From NCBI GenBank assembly GCA_950096985.1, contig CATNBA010000002.1, positions 1 through 64,000 on the forward strand: 64,000 nucleotides of DNA, written 5' to 3'. This document shows, in pieces, positions 40,823 through 49,680 of this stretch. The stretch is from an uncultured Candidatus Melainabacteria bacterium (lineage in GTDB: Bacteria; Cyanobacteriota; Vampirovibrionia; Gastranaerophilales; Gastranaerophilaceae). A model generated the notes under the pieces. The model was given only the letters and a program-made list of their open reading frames with translations, was not told where the DNA came from and did not search any database. The first letter of the stretch is position 1. Each line of letters opens with the position of its first letter. The position numbers and the translations under genes were made by a program.

Positions 40823-41838
40823 AAATACTATCAGGATTAAATTTACAAGAAATAGAACAAATAACGAATGAACTTGGAGCATCAAAGTTTAGAGCACGTC
40901 AAATTCATAATTGGATTTATTTAAAATCGGTTAACACAATTGATGAAATGACTGATTTGTCGGTTAAATTTAGAGATGAATTGAAAAAAGTTGCGACTGT
41001 CTCTGATACAAAGATTAAGGTGAAACAAGAAAGTTCGGACGGTACTTTGAAATATTTATTGGAATTCCCTGACGGGGAGTGCGTTGAAACTGTTTTAATG
41101 CGTTTTGACAACCGTGCTAATTTGACAGCCTGCGTAAGCTCTCAGGTTGGCTGTGCCGTAAATTGTTCTTTTTGTGCAACAGGCAAGCGTGGTTTTATAC
41201 GTAATCTATCATATAAAGAAATTATAGAACAGGTTTTGACAATCCAACGCGACACAGGACTAAAGGTTACAAATATTGTCTTTATGGGACAGGGTGAACC
41301 GCTTTTAAATTTAGATAACGTATTGAAAGCAATGGAAATTTTTAACGAAAACTTCCAAATTGGGGCACGTCGTATAACAGTTTCCACATCAGGTATAGTT
41401 CCAGGGATTAAAAGACTTGCAGATAATGATATGCAGTCAACTTTGGCAATTTCTCTTCACGCGCCAAATCATGATATAAGAGCGCAATTGATGCAGATAG
41501 AGAATAAATACCCTATGCCCGAATTAAAAAAAGCATTGAAAAATTATATCGAAAAAACTGGCAGAAGAATTACAATTGAATATCTTTTGATAAAGGACTT
41601 AAATGATACTTTGGAAAGCGCAAAACAGCTTGTGAATTATTTGCATGATTTAAAGTGCAATATAAATTTAATTCCTTATAATCCTACAGAAAAGAATGAT
41701 TATCAGAAGCCGTCCGGTAATTCAATTATGCGCTTTAAATCTTTGCTGGAACAATCGGGTAAAAAAGTTACGGTTCGTTTGGAACGCGGTGCTGATATTG
41801 ATGCGGCGTGCGGTCAACTTCGGGGTAAAGTTAAATGA
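40819..41838 (+). CDS. rlmN: 23S rRNA/tRNA adenine-C2 methyltransferase RlmN
   Basis: 339 residues. Radical SAM enzyme with CAVNCSFCATG (CxxxCxxC cluster), MGQGEPLLN, STSGIVPGI, SLHAPN and the C-terminal Cys in GADIDAACGQL that forms the methylated-cysteine intermediate. It methylates C2 of A2503 in 23S rRNA and A37 in some tRNAs. Flanked by overlaps with the ykgJ-like gene and dtd, suggesting one mRNA. Confidence 0.96.
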   Translation: MKILSGLNLQEIEQITNELGASKFRARQIHNWIYLKSVNTIDEMTDLSVKFRDELKKVATVSDTKIKVKQESSDGTLKYLLEFPDGECVETVLMRFDNRANLTACVSSQVGCAVNCSFCATGKRGFIRNLSYKEIIEQVLTIQRDTGLKVTNIVFMGQGEPLLNLDNVLKAMEIFNENFQIGARRITVSTSGIVPGIKRLADNDMQSTLAISLHAPNHDIRAQLMQIENKYPMPELKKALKNYIEKTGRRITIEYLLIKDLNDTLESAKQLVNYLHDLKCNINLIPYNPTEKNDYQKPSGNSIMRFKSLLEQSGKKVTVRLERGADIDAACGQLRGKVK

Positions 41839-42272
41839 AAGCTTTAATTCAAAGAGTTAAACAAGCATCGGTAACAATTAACAGTGAATTGTATTCATCA
41901 ATCGGAAAAGGATTACTTGTGTTTGTTGGTGTTGAAAAAGCTGACGAAAAAATTAATGCGGAAAAACTTGCTGAAAAAATTCTGAAATTGCGTGTTTTTG
42001 AAGATGAAAATGAAAAGATGAATTTATCAGTTAGCGATGTTCAGGGAGAAATTCTTGTTGTTTCACAATTTACTTTATGCGGTGATTGTAAAAAGGGTAC
42101 TCGTCCATCATTTGATAATTCAGCCCCGTTGGATAAGGCTATTGAATTATATGAGTATTTTGTACATTGCATAACAAACAGCGGATTGAATGTTAAAACG
42201 GGTCAATTCAGAGCAATGATGGATGTCGGGTTAATAAATGACGGTCCTGTAACGTTTTGGCTTGAGAAATAA
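41835..42272 (+). CDS. dtd: D-aminoacyl-tRNA deacylase
   Basis: 145 residues. MKALIQRVKQASVTI, LLVFVGVEK, VVSQFTLCGDCKKGTRPSF and the cross-subunit motif NDGPVTFWLE (Gly-cisPro type) are all present. The dimer hydrolyses D-aminoacyl- and Gly-tRNA-Ala mischarged products. Overlaps the rlmN stop by 4 nt; last gene of the activase-ykgJ-rlmN-dtd run. Confidence 0.95.
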   Translation: MKALIQRVKQASVTINSELYSSIGKGLLVFVGVEKADEKINAEKLAEKILKLRVFEDENEKMNLSVSDVQGEILVVSQFTLCGDCKKGTRPSFDNSAPLDKAIELYEYFVHCITNSGLNVKTGQFRAMMDVGLINDGPVTFWLEK

Positions 42273-42280
42273 GCATGGTA

Positions 42281-42309
42281 TTGCAAAAATTTTAAAAGCA
42301 TGCTATAAT
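42281..42309 (+). promoter_or_regulatory. Promoter of the RGG-protein/rimM/trmD operon
   Basis: TTGCAA at 42281-42286 and TATAAT at 42304-42309, 17 nt apart. It leaves a leader of about 80 nt before the ATG at 42399. Confidence 0.75.
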
Positions 42310-42398
42310 AAAGTTGCTCTATAGAGAAATCGATTTTTATTTTTTGAGGAGAAATTTTTTTAACCCGGAATTACGTTATTAATTAAGAGGCTTTCATT

Positions 42399-43427
42399 AT
42401 GTATGTAAACAAGTGTATCAAGTGTGGTCGTGAGTTTGAAACAAAAAACCCCAAAAGAGTTATTTGTCCGGATTGTTTGTATCCTGATAAAAATATGATG
42501 GTGTCATCAACTTCGACAGATGCTCCTAAATCTGAAACACCTGCTCAAGAACCTTTGAAAGGATACAGTGCCGGCGGAAATGATGAAGCTCCCCGCTATT
42601 ACAGCGCAGGTGGTGATAACGAACCGCAACAAAGATATAACAGACCTCAAAGACCTTATAACAATAATTATAATAATCGCGGCGGATATAATAACAATCG
42701 TCAGGGCGGTTATCAACAAAATCGTCCTCAACAAGGCGGATACAATAGAGGCGGTTATAATAATCGTTCAAATGGCGGGTATAATAACAACCGTCAAGGC
42801 GGTTATCAGCAGAATCGTCCTCAACAAGGCGGTTTTAATCGTAACAACAACTTTAATAACAGACGTCCTCAAGGCGGTGGTTTTAATCGTGGCGGGTTTA
42901 ATAATAACAGACGCCCAATGATGAAAAAAGCGCCTAAACAATTGCTGGTAAGCAAGGAACAGTTAGAACAAATTGAACTGTTATATAAATTGATGCTTCC
43001 TCTTCCAAACCCGGATTGCCATGAAGTTATTGGCGAAAAAATCGGGTTGGAGCCAAGAAAAGTATTCTTTGGTATCAATCTTGTAAGACAAAAAATGATG
43101 CTTCCGAAATTGCCATTCCCTAAACGAAAACTTGCAATTTCTCCGGATCAGCTTTTCGCTATTAAAAATTTATATGAACCATTGCTGCCATTACCGCCAA
43201 TCGGATGCCATAAGATAATTGCAGCACAATTAAAAATGGACGAATGGAGAGTTCACGTTGGTATTGGTTTAATTCGTTCTCAAATGGGATTGGATCGTTG
43301 GAATGAAGACAGACCGGACAAACCTGCGGATTTCCAAAAAAAGGAAGAACCAAAAGTTGAAACTCCACAAGAAGAAGTTAAACCTAAAAGAGGCAGAAAA
43401 AAGAAAACGGAAGAACCTGCTGAGTAG
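42399..43427 (+). CDS. Zinc-ribbon protein with RGG/N/Q-rich low-complexity region and duplicated C-terminal domain
   Basis: 342 residues in three parts. Residues 1 to 30 form a zinc ribbon (CIKCGREF and CPDC). Residues about 50 to 180 are disordered, built of Y, N, R, G and Q (YNNNRQGGYQQNRPQQGG repeated, FNRGGFNNNRR). Residues about 185 to 310 hold two copies of a helical unit of about 55 residues, each with Q-L-x2-I-x2-L-Y, LPLP, C-H and GI-x-L-[VI]-R. A Lys/Arg/Glu tail closes it. The low-complexity part resembles RNA-binding or condensate-forming RGG proteins. Position upstream of rimM and trmD hints at a ribosome or RNA role. I know no characterised homologue, so function is inference. 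Confidence 0.8.
   Translation: MYVNKCIKCGREFETKNPKRVICPDCLYPDKNMMVSSTSTDAPKSETPAQEPLKGYSAGGNDEAPRYYSAGGDNEPQQRYNRPQRPYNNNYNNRGGYNNNRQGGYQQNRPQQGGYNRGGYNNRSNGGYNNNRQGGYQQNRPQQGGFNRNNNFNNRRPQGGGFNRGGFNNNRRPMMKKAPKQLLVSKEQLEQIELLYKLMLPLPNPDCHEVIGEKIGLEPRKVFFGINLVRQKMMLPKLPFPKRKLAISPDQLFAIKNLYEPLLPLPPIGCHKIIAAQLKMDEWRVHVGIGLIRSQMGLDRWNEDRPDKPADFQKKEEPKVETPQEEVKPKRGRKKKTEEPAE
42681..42832 (+). repeat. Two 59-nt direct repeats inside the low-complexity region
   Basis: Copies at 42681-42739 and 42774-42832, offset by 93 nt (31 codons). They differ at five positions, and all five are third-codon changes that keep the amino acid (GGA/GGG, AAT/AAC, CAG/CAA, CAA/CAG twice). Confidence 0.9.
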
Positions 43428-43429
43428 TT

Positions 43430-43942
43430 ATGACAAAATATATTTCTGTCGGCAAGATTTTGAATTTTCATGGAATTAAAGGTGAGGCAAAAGTCGGTTT
43501 TACCAAAAATCAGGAAGAATTTTTTTGCTCACTGGAAGAAGTTTTTATTAAAAAAGAACTTGAATATATACCTTTGAAAATTGATAGTTCAAGACTTCAT
43601 AAGAACTTTGCTCTTGTTAAATTCAATGGAATAAACTCTATTGATGAACTTTTACCTTATAAAGGTGCGTTTTTATATGTGCAGGAAAATACAATAAGAG
43701 AAAATCTTGAAGAAGATGAATTTTTGATTGACGAGCTTGTCGGATTGGAAATTTTTGACCAAACAGATAAAAAACAAGGGTTTGTTATAGGGGTATCAAA
43801 TAACGGAGCACATGATATGTTATCTGTCAAAACAAATTCTAAAAAAATAGTTTTAATCCCGTTTGTAAAGGCTATTGTGACAGGTGTCAGCATAAAAGAC
43901 AAAAAAATATTTATTCATAATATTGAGGGTTTGCTTGAATGA
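43430..43942 (+). CDS. rimM: Ribosome maturation factor RimM
   Basis: 170 residues. N-terminal barrel with ISVGKILNFHGIKGEAKVGF, then the PRC-barrel domain with DELVGLEIFD, GFVIGVSNNGAHDMLSVK, VLIPFVKAIV. It binds S19 and helps assemble the 30S head. It starts 2 nt after the RGG-protein stop and overlaps trmD by 4 nt, the classic rimM-trmD arrangement (rpsP and rplS are not adjacent here). Confidence 0.94.
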   Translation: MTKYISVGKILNFHGIKGEAKVGFTKNQEEFFCSLEEVFIKKELEYIPLKIDSSRLHKNFALVKFNGINSIDELLPYKGAFLYVQENTIRENLEEDEFLIDELVGLEIFDQTDKKQGFVIGVSNNGAHDMLSVKTNSKKIVLIPFVKAIVTGVSIKDKKIFIHNIEGLLE

Positions 43943-44628
43943 TTTTTGATGTATTAACCCTTTTCCCTGAAATGATTGAAGAACATTGCAGGTACAGTAT
44001 TTTGAAACGAGCTATTGAAAAAGAAGTTTTTTCTGTTAATACGATTAATCCACGTGATTTTACTTTGGATAAGCATAAAAAAGTTGATGATACACCCTAT
44101 GGCGGTGGAGCGGGAATGGTTTTGATGGCACAGCCTTATGTTGATGCTTATGAAAGTGTTGAACGATGCGAAAATTCGATTACTATTATGCTTTCTCCAC
44201 AGGGTGAACCGCTGAATGATAAAATTGTTAATGAGCTTGCTCAATTTGACCAAATAGTAATGCTTTGCGGACATTATGAAGGATTTGATGAGCGTATAAG
44301 AGAAATAATTAAACCACGAGAAATTTCAATTGGAGATTTTGTTTTAACAGGCGGAGAATTGCCTGCATTGTGCCTTATAGATGCAGTAAGCCGTAAAATT
44401 GAAGGGACTTTAGGCAAAATGGAATCTGCTGATGAGGACAGTTTTTCAAACGGATTAATTGAATATCCGCATTATACAAAGCCGCGCGAATATAGAGGCT
44501 TAAAGGTTCCTGAAGTGTTATTGAATGGTAATCATAAAGAAATTAACGAGTTCAGATTGCAACAAAGCATAGAAAGAACTAAGAGAAAACGACCAGATTT
44601 ATATAAAAAATTTAATACTTACGATTAA
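43939..44628 (+). CDS. trmD: tRNA (guanine-N1-)-methyltransferase TrmD
   Basis: 229 residues. SPOUT methyltransferase with IFDVLTLFPEMIEEHC, DDTPYGGGAGMVL, LSPQGEPLND, the knot LCGHYEGFDERI and GDFVLTGGELPAL, and the C-terminal tRNA-binding domain. It methylates G37 of tRNAs to prevent frameshifting. The last 17 nt overlap the convergent hypothetical gene 44612-45079. Confidence 0.96.
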   Translation: MIFDVLTLFPEMIEEHCRYSILKRAIEKEVFSVNTINPRDFTLDKHKKVDDTPYGGGAGMVLMAQPYVDAYESVERCENSITIMLSPQGEPLNDKIVNELAQFDQIVMLCGHYEGFDERIREIIKPREISIGDFVLTGGELPALCLIDAVSRKIEGTLGKMESADEDSFSNGLIEYPHYTKPREYRGLKVPEVLLNGNHKEINEFRLQQSIERTKRKRPDLYKKFNTYD

Positions 44629-45079
44629 GATCGTTGTAATGTCCAAATCCCATTACGTCTTTGAAGAATTTGAAACCTGCATAAATTCCCAGCCCTATAG
44701 TTGATGCTTTTGCTATTGATCCTTTACCTAACAGTGCACCCATACCTAACCCTAAAGGTACAACGCTGTCTATGAGCATTGAGCCAAAACCTTTAAAATA
44801 TCCTATAGCAGAATTTACAAAGTGACGTGCATTGCTTTCCATTTCAAATCTGTGAATACCATCTTTAAGTTTTGATGTTGTCATACTCGGACTTGAAAGA
44901 TATTGAGTATTGCTGAAGGTTTCAGCGCAGGCATCTGCATCTTTTGATTTTGAATAAACATCAGATTGGAGTTTTCCAACTATATGAGAATCGTATGCAA
45001 CAACTCCAAGTGCTCCTAAACCTATAGCTTTAGGAAGATATTTTACAAAATTAGTTTTTGCTGTTCTGATAATACTCAT
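44612..45079 (-). CDS. Hypothetical membrane protein, lineage-type
   Basis: 155 residues of unknown family. Two or three hydrophobic stretches (LPKAIGLGALGVVAYDS, FKGFGSMLIDSVVPLGLGMGALLG, ASTIGLGIYAGFKFF) suggest membrane association. The charged middle has DADACAETFSNTQYL. Start overlaps the stop of the Q/N-rich gene upstream by one base, so the two are probably co-translated and may act together. The 3' end overlaps trmD by 17 nt on the other strand. Confidence 0.6.
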   Translation of the reverse strand: MSIIRTAKTNFVKYLPKAIGLGALGVVAYDSHIVGKLQSDVYSKSKDADACAETFSNTQYLSSPSMTTSKLKDGIHRFEMESNARHFVNSAIGYFKGFGSMLIDSVVPLGLGMGALLGKGSIAKASTIGLGIYAGFKFFKDVMGFGHYNDLNRKY

Positions 45080-45861
45080 TATTTACCTGACTTTGTTTCT
45101 GTTTTTTTAGTATCGTTTTTTACTTCAAATTCTTTTTCTACTGTTTGACCAGACATCTTTAATAAGACATTGCTTGCTTGAAGTGCATCTTGACCGTATC
45201 CTGATTGAGAGTTTTGCATTTGTTGTAAAACTCCAACAGTAAAGTCATCGCCTGTTACAATTCTTGAATCAAGAGCGCTTAGAGCAAGTACTCTTACCGC
45301 TGTTGAAGGGTCTTGGAGCATTTTGTTAATCAAAGCATTTAATGCTTTGTCATCTTTTCTTGAATGGTCTTCTTCAAGTCTTGCTACGACTTCTTTTGCG
45401 CCCATTAACCTTACTTCTTTGTCTTGACTGTTTAAATAATTTTCAAGATTTCTGATATAATCATCGGTTAATTGAACAATTTCACGTTTTTCTGTTTTTT
45501 TATCTGTTGTTTTATTTTCGGTTGTGTTTGTTGTCGTATTTGTTGTATTATTCTGTCCGTTTTGACCGAATTGTTTTGTGTAATAATCAGGCGGATAACA
45601 TCCTGATGCGGATGTAGAACCGTAATTTGGGGCATTAACATTGTAAACGGGAGCTGTTGCACCGGGTGGAGTTACAGACGGGTTAAATATTTGAATATTT
45701 ACACCTGAATAGTTTGGTACTTGAACATTTTGGTTTTGAGACTGAGAGTATTGCTGTTGAGCCGGCGGTGTCTGATATTGTTGTGTATTATTTTGTACAC
45801 CTTGAGGCGGACAATTGCACTGTGATATCGGTATATTTTGCTGACCTACTGAATTTTGCAT
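45079..45861 (-). CDS. Q/N/T-rich protein with C-terminal HEAT-like helices
   Basis: 260 residues. The first 125 are low-complexity, rich in Q, N, P, T and Y (NNTQQYQTPPAQQQYSQSQN, NTTNTTTNTTENKTTDKK). Residues about 130 to 240 look like HEAT-type helical pairs: YLNSQDKEVRLMGAKEVVARLE, MLQDPSTAVRVLALSAL. No signal peptide or membrane segment. Coupled with a small membrane protein downstream. Possible scaffold or surface-associated adaptor; function unknown. Confidence 0.65.
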   Translation of the reverse strand: MQNSVGQQNIPISQCNCPPQGVQNNTQQYQTPPAQQQYSQSQNQNVQVPNYSGVNIQIFNPSVTPPGATAPVYNVNAPNYGSTSASGCYPPDYYTKQFGQNGQNNTTNTTTNTTENKTTDKKTEKREIVQLTDDYIRNLENYLNSQDKEVRLMGAKEVVARLEEDHSRKDDKALNALINKMLQDPSTAVRVLALSALDSRIVTGDDFTVGVLQQMQNSQSGYGQDALQASNVLLKMSGQTVEKEFEVKNDTKKTETKSGK

Positions 45862-45980
45862 GAAAACTACCCTTTACTACTACTTGTATATATAAAGTAT
45901 TTTTTTTGTAATTTATTGCGTTTTCTTTAAGAAATATTACAGAATTTTTGAAATTTTTGCATGACACATATAATTTATTT

Positions 45981-46562
45981 ATGGGCAGTTATGAAGAAAA
46001 TTATTTAGATAAGCGGCCGCAGTCTCTTTGTAAAATGTGCGGTAAATGTTGTCGTGTGGTTACTACATCAATTCCATACAGTAAATTAAGACTTATGGCA
46101 CGTGAGGGTGATGAAGGAGCTGTTGATTTTTTGTCATTGTTTGTGCCTTATAAATCGATTGATGCTGCAAGACAAATAGATGATGAAATCGTAGAAAATA
46201 TTATTAACAGATTGTCTGAGGACGGAAATTATAATGAAAAGGATACAACCTTTTATTACTGTAAATATTTACAGGATAATAATCTGTGTTCAAATTACGA
46301 TAATCGTCCTGCGCTATGCCGTCATTGTCCATCTACTCCCTGGGCAATTGTGCCTCCCGGATGTGGTTTTGAAGGTTGGCTTTTTTGGAAACGGGAGGAA
46401 GATAAACAAAAAGTACGTAAGGCAAAAGAAGAACTTATGGAACTTCAATTACTACGCAAACGCACAACAAATGAAGAAACTTTAAAGAAAATTTCCATAG
46501 TTGAGCAAAAGATTCAAAGAAATATTGATATGTACAAAAAATATGGCGCAGATAACTGGTAA
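45981..46562 (+). CDS. YkgJ-family cysteine-cluster protein, second copy
   Basis: 193 residues from ATG 45981. The track's TTG (45948) overlaps likely promoter sequence: a TATAAT at 45968-45973 lies eight bases before this ATG, so the mRNA may be nearly leaderless. Cysteine pattern CKMCGKCCRVVTTSIPYSKL, then YCKYLQDNNLCSNYDNRPALCRHCPSTPW and PPGCGFEGW, parallel to the copy at 40151. The C-terminal 50 residues form a charged helix. Role in the cell unknown. Confidence 0.8.
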   Translation: MGSYEENYLDKRPQSLCKMCGKCCRVVTTSIPYSKLRLMAREGDEGAVDFLSLFVPYKSIDAARQIDDEIVENIINRLSEDGNYNEKDTTFYYCKYLQDNNLCSNYDNRPALCRHCPSTPWAIVPPGCGFEGWLFWKREEDKQKVRKAKEELMELQLLRKRTTNEETLKKISIVEQKIQRNIDMYKKYGADNW

Positions 46563-46565
46563 CTT

Positions 46566-49052
46566 TTATTTTTGCAATATAAGTTTATCAAGTTTTCTTC
46601 TGTAAAATTCTGTATTAATATTCAATTTATCGCCTATATCAAGAAGCATTTCAATAAATTTTCTATCTGTATTTCTTTTAACTCCATTTTCTAAAATGTC
46701 GTTTATCCTATGATAAATTTTAGTAAAGTAAATATTTTGTGCTTCAGCTATGTCGACTTCAAGCTCCAATTTTTCTACAGTATGGAATATGTCAAGAATT
46801 GCATCTGCCTGTTGGATTTCAAAACTATGTACCAGCCTGCTGATATTTTGCTGAATTTTTCTGCCAAATATTGTGTTTGACTGAGTTTTATCAAGTTTAA
46901 TGTCAATTTTTTTAGCTTCATAATTAACATCAACAGCTTGTTGAATTAAATCATCTTCAATAAATCCGCCTGAATGTACTACAATATCATTAAATTTTCT
47001 GCTTAAAGCATAACCTGCTGAAAGTTTAAATTCATCCGGTATTTTAAGCCCCAGACCCTGTAAGTGATATATTGAGCCTTTACCTTCGTCATACATTCCC
47101 TGATAAATTTGAGAGAACTTTTCAAGTTTGCTTTTTAGCAAAATTTGAAGAATTTTTCTTCTTTCTTCAATGAATATGTCCTTGAGTGTGAAATATTCTT
47201 TGCCGAAATTTTCATCCATAGAACGTATAATTTCTGTTAACGGGTTCATAAGGAATGATTTTATCAGATTAGTTTTAAGTTTGCTGTATTCATCCGAATA
47301 TTCTTTTATTGCACAGTGGAAATCTCCCCCGGAATACTGCATCAATGCAAACATAAGGCTGGATTTTTGCAGTGTTATTTTTGATTGAATTTCAATATGA
47401 CCGACAACAAAAGTTGAAGAACCTTTTTGAACTTTTTTGTAGTCGTGTTTTTTTATTGTGTAGCAATACACACTTTCTTCATCTTCAAAATCCTGGTAAA
47501 GAGATGATAATGCCCAAAGGCTAGCAATTTGTTTAGGGGTTACAACAGAAGGTCTGACAAATCGTTCAAAGATTTCCTTGCCTGTTCCGTGATCAGGAAT
47601 ATTACTTTTTGCATTTGAAAGAATATTCAAGAAGTTTGTTTCCATATCTTTATTAGTAAATTTTACGGCTAATTGCATGGCTCTTGCTGCATATTTCATA
47701 ATCTGAACAGTTTCTATCCCTGAAATTTCAGAGAAAAACCAACCGCAGCTGGTATACATCAATAAAGCCTGACGTTGAATTTCCAATAATTCCATTGCTC
47801 GAACTTTATCTTCATCCGACAAATCGGCTTTAAAGTTTGCTTGTTGGAATTTTTTTACATTCATTTCATTTCTGTCAAGAATAACTTCAATATAATTATT
47901 TCTTACGTTCCAAATATTATCTGTAAAATATTTTGGACCTTCTTTTTCAAAAATTTTAACTAATTCATCTCTTAAATAATCAAGAGCATCTCTTAACGGT
48001 TTTCTCCATTTTTGATTCCAGCCGGGGTGACCTCCGGTAGAGCATCCGCAATCTTCTTTCCATCTTCCGACACCATGAAAACAACTCCAGCTTGATGCCT
48101 GTTTAATCTCAACTTCACAGTCACTTCTGTATTTTTCAAGATATTCAGCATAATTTGTTATTGTAAAGCCTTCATCTTTAGCTTTTATTTTTAATACATA
48201 AGCTAATGCCATGTCACCAAATTTTGTGTGGTGACCGTAGCTTTCGCCATCAGTTGCGATGTTGATTAATTGAGGGAAGTTTCTGCATTCTGAGACACCT
48301 TCTTTTAATCTTCTTATGAATTTATTTCCATCTTTTAAAAGTTCATCAAAAGCAACTGAGCGGGAAATTGCTCCGTCATAGAAGAATAAATCAATAGATT
48401 TTCCGGGAGCGGATTTTATATTATATTTGTATGAGCGTGCAGGATCAATATTTCCCCAGCTTACATCAGTCCATTCTTTGTCGCCTTTTTGTTTAAATTT
48501 ATCAGCCTGATACGGTGAAAGTACCGTGAATTTAATCCCGTTTTCTTCAAGTATTCTCAAAGTATCGTCATCAACAGCAGTTTCTGCAAGCCACATACCT
48601 TCCGGTTTTCTGCCGAAACGATATTCAAAATCTCTTATCCCCCATTTTATTTGAGTTCTTTTATCATTTTCGTTCGCAAGAGGCATAATAATATGGTTAT
48701 AAACCTGTGCCATAGCGTTACCGTGCCCGTTATGCTCTGCAATACTTTCAATATCCGCCTTAATAATTCTTTCATAAGTTAAAGGCGCAAAATGCTCCAT
48801 CCAGGATAAAAGAGTAGGACCAAAGTTGTAGCTCATATACTCATAGTTATTCACGACATCAAGAATTCGATTTCTGCTGTCAACAATTTTTGATACTGAG
48901 TTTGGATTATAACATTCTTTATTAATTCTTTCATTCCAATCGTGGAAAGGTAATGCACTGTCTTGCAGTTCAATAGCTTCCAGCCATGGGTTTTCACGCG
49001 GGGGTTGATAAAAGTGCCCGTGAATTGTCAAAAATACTTCGTTTTTGCTCAT
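46566..49052 (-). CDS. Glycoside hydrolase family 57 protein with DUF3536
   Basis: About 828 residues; of three clustered ATGs I take 49052 (MSKNEVFLTIHGHFYQPPRE), while the track starts at 49064. GH57 N-terminal barrel with HGHFYQPPRENPW, YNFGPTLL, GMWLAETAVDDDTL, FYDGAISRSVAFDELL and IATDGESYGHHTKFGD. The DUF3536 C-terminal region from about residue 330 includes WSCFHGVGRWKEDCGC. GH57 enzymes act on alpha-glucans (amylase, branching or 4-alpha-glucanotransferase activity); members with DUF3536 are found in many bacteria and are poorly characterised. No signal peptide, so glycogen turnover in the cytoplasm is plausible. Confidence 0.88.
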   Translation of the reverse strand: MSKNEVFLTIHGHFYQPPRENPWLEAIELQDSALPFHDWNERINKECYNPNSVSKIVDSRNRILDVVNNYEYMSYNFGPTLLSWMEHFAPLTYERIIKADIESIAEHNGHGNAMAQVYNHIIMPLANENDKRTQIKWGIRDFEYRFGRKPEGMWLAETAVDDDTLRILEENGIKFTVLSPYQADKFKQKGDKEWTDVSWGNIDPARSYKYNIKSAPGKSIDLFFYDGAISRSVAFDELLKDGNKFIRRLKEGVSECRNFPQLINIATDGESYGHHTKFGDMALAYVLKIKAKDEGFTITNYAEYLEKYRSDCEVEIKQASSWSCFHGVGRWKEDCGCSTGGHPGWNQKWRKPLRDALDYLRDELVKIFEKEGPKYFTDNIWNVRNNYIEVILDRNEMNVKKFQQANFKADLSDEDKVRAMELLEIQRQALLMYTSCGWFFSEISGIETVQIMKYAARAMQLAVKFTNKDMETNFLNILSNAKSNIPDHGTGKEIFERFVRPSVVTPKQIASLWALSSLYQDFEDEESVYCYTIKKHDYKKVQKGSSTFVVGHIEIQSKITLQKSSLMFALMQYSGGDFHCAIKEYSDEYSKLKTNLIKSFLMNPLTEIIRSMDENFGKEYFTLKDIFIEERRKILQILLKSKLEKFSQIYQGMYDEGKGSIYHLQGLGLKIPDEFKLSAGYALSRKFNDIVVHSGGFIEDDLIQQAVDVNYEAKKIDIKLDKTQSNTIFGRKIQQNISRLVHSFEIQQADAILDIFHTVEKLELEVDIAEAQNIYFTKIYHRINDILENGVKRNTDRKFIEMLLDIGDKLNINTEFYRRKLDKLILQK

Positions 49053-49073
49053 CATTAACTCCAAAATTTATAT

Positions 49074-49568
49074 TTATTTTGTTTCAGTTTTTGGTTTTGT
49101 ACTTATTACATTGAAATTTGTAACTTCCATCCAGGGGTCACCAAGTGCAGTTGAAAATACTTTTCCTGAAAATTCAACAACATCGCCCGAATTAAGTTCG
49201 ATATATTTTTCAGCCTCTGTTCTGTCTAAAAACAGTTTTAATTCTGAAAGAGGAATATTGTGATCGGTTACATCAGGTCTTTGGATTAGAAATGAAATAT
49301 ATTTTTCAGAACTTTTCATTGCCGGTTTGTAATCCAAGCCGAGTGTAGAAAACTTATCAAATTTAGCTTTAATTTTTACGTTTTTGTTTAAGTAGAAATT
49401 TGGTCTTGCAACTAAATCAAGCGGATTTACAAGTGCACAGTTTTGCTGTACCGGAATTTGTTGAACTCCTGCTGCACTAACTATTGTGCGTGAAGGTATT
49501 TGTTGTGCATATACACTTAACCCTGTAATAACTGCTAACATTAATATTAAACTTTTTATTTTATTCAT
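49074..49568 (-). CDS. Secreted small protein, OB-fold-like
   Basis: 164 residues with signal peptide (MNKIKSLILMLAVITGLSVYA). The mature part has a beta-rich pattern (YLNKNVKIKAKFDKFSTLG, SGDVVEFSGKVFSTALGDPWMEVTNF) like periplasmic OB-fold proteins. I do not recognise a named family. Expected location is periplasmic. The gene follows no clear operon; it ends 10 nt before the GH57 track start at 49064 on the same strand, so the two may be co-transcribed. Confidence 0.65.
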   Translation of the reverse strand: MNKIKSLILMLAVITGLSVYAQQIPSRTIVSAAGVQQIPVQQNCALVNPLDLVARPNFYLNKNVKIKAKFDKFSTLGLDYKPAMKSSEKYISFLIQRPDVTDHNIPLSELKLFLDRTEAEKYIELNSGDVVEFSGKVFSTALGDPWMEVTNFNVISTKPKTETK

Positions 49569-49680
49569 TTATTATCCCCTTTTCTACAATAATATTCTAT
49601 CACAACTTTTATATTTTGTAACTACCCGAATAATTAAACATTTAGATTTTTATGATATAATTTTTTCGAAAGAGGTTTAT

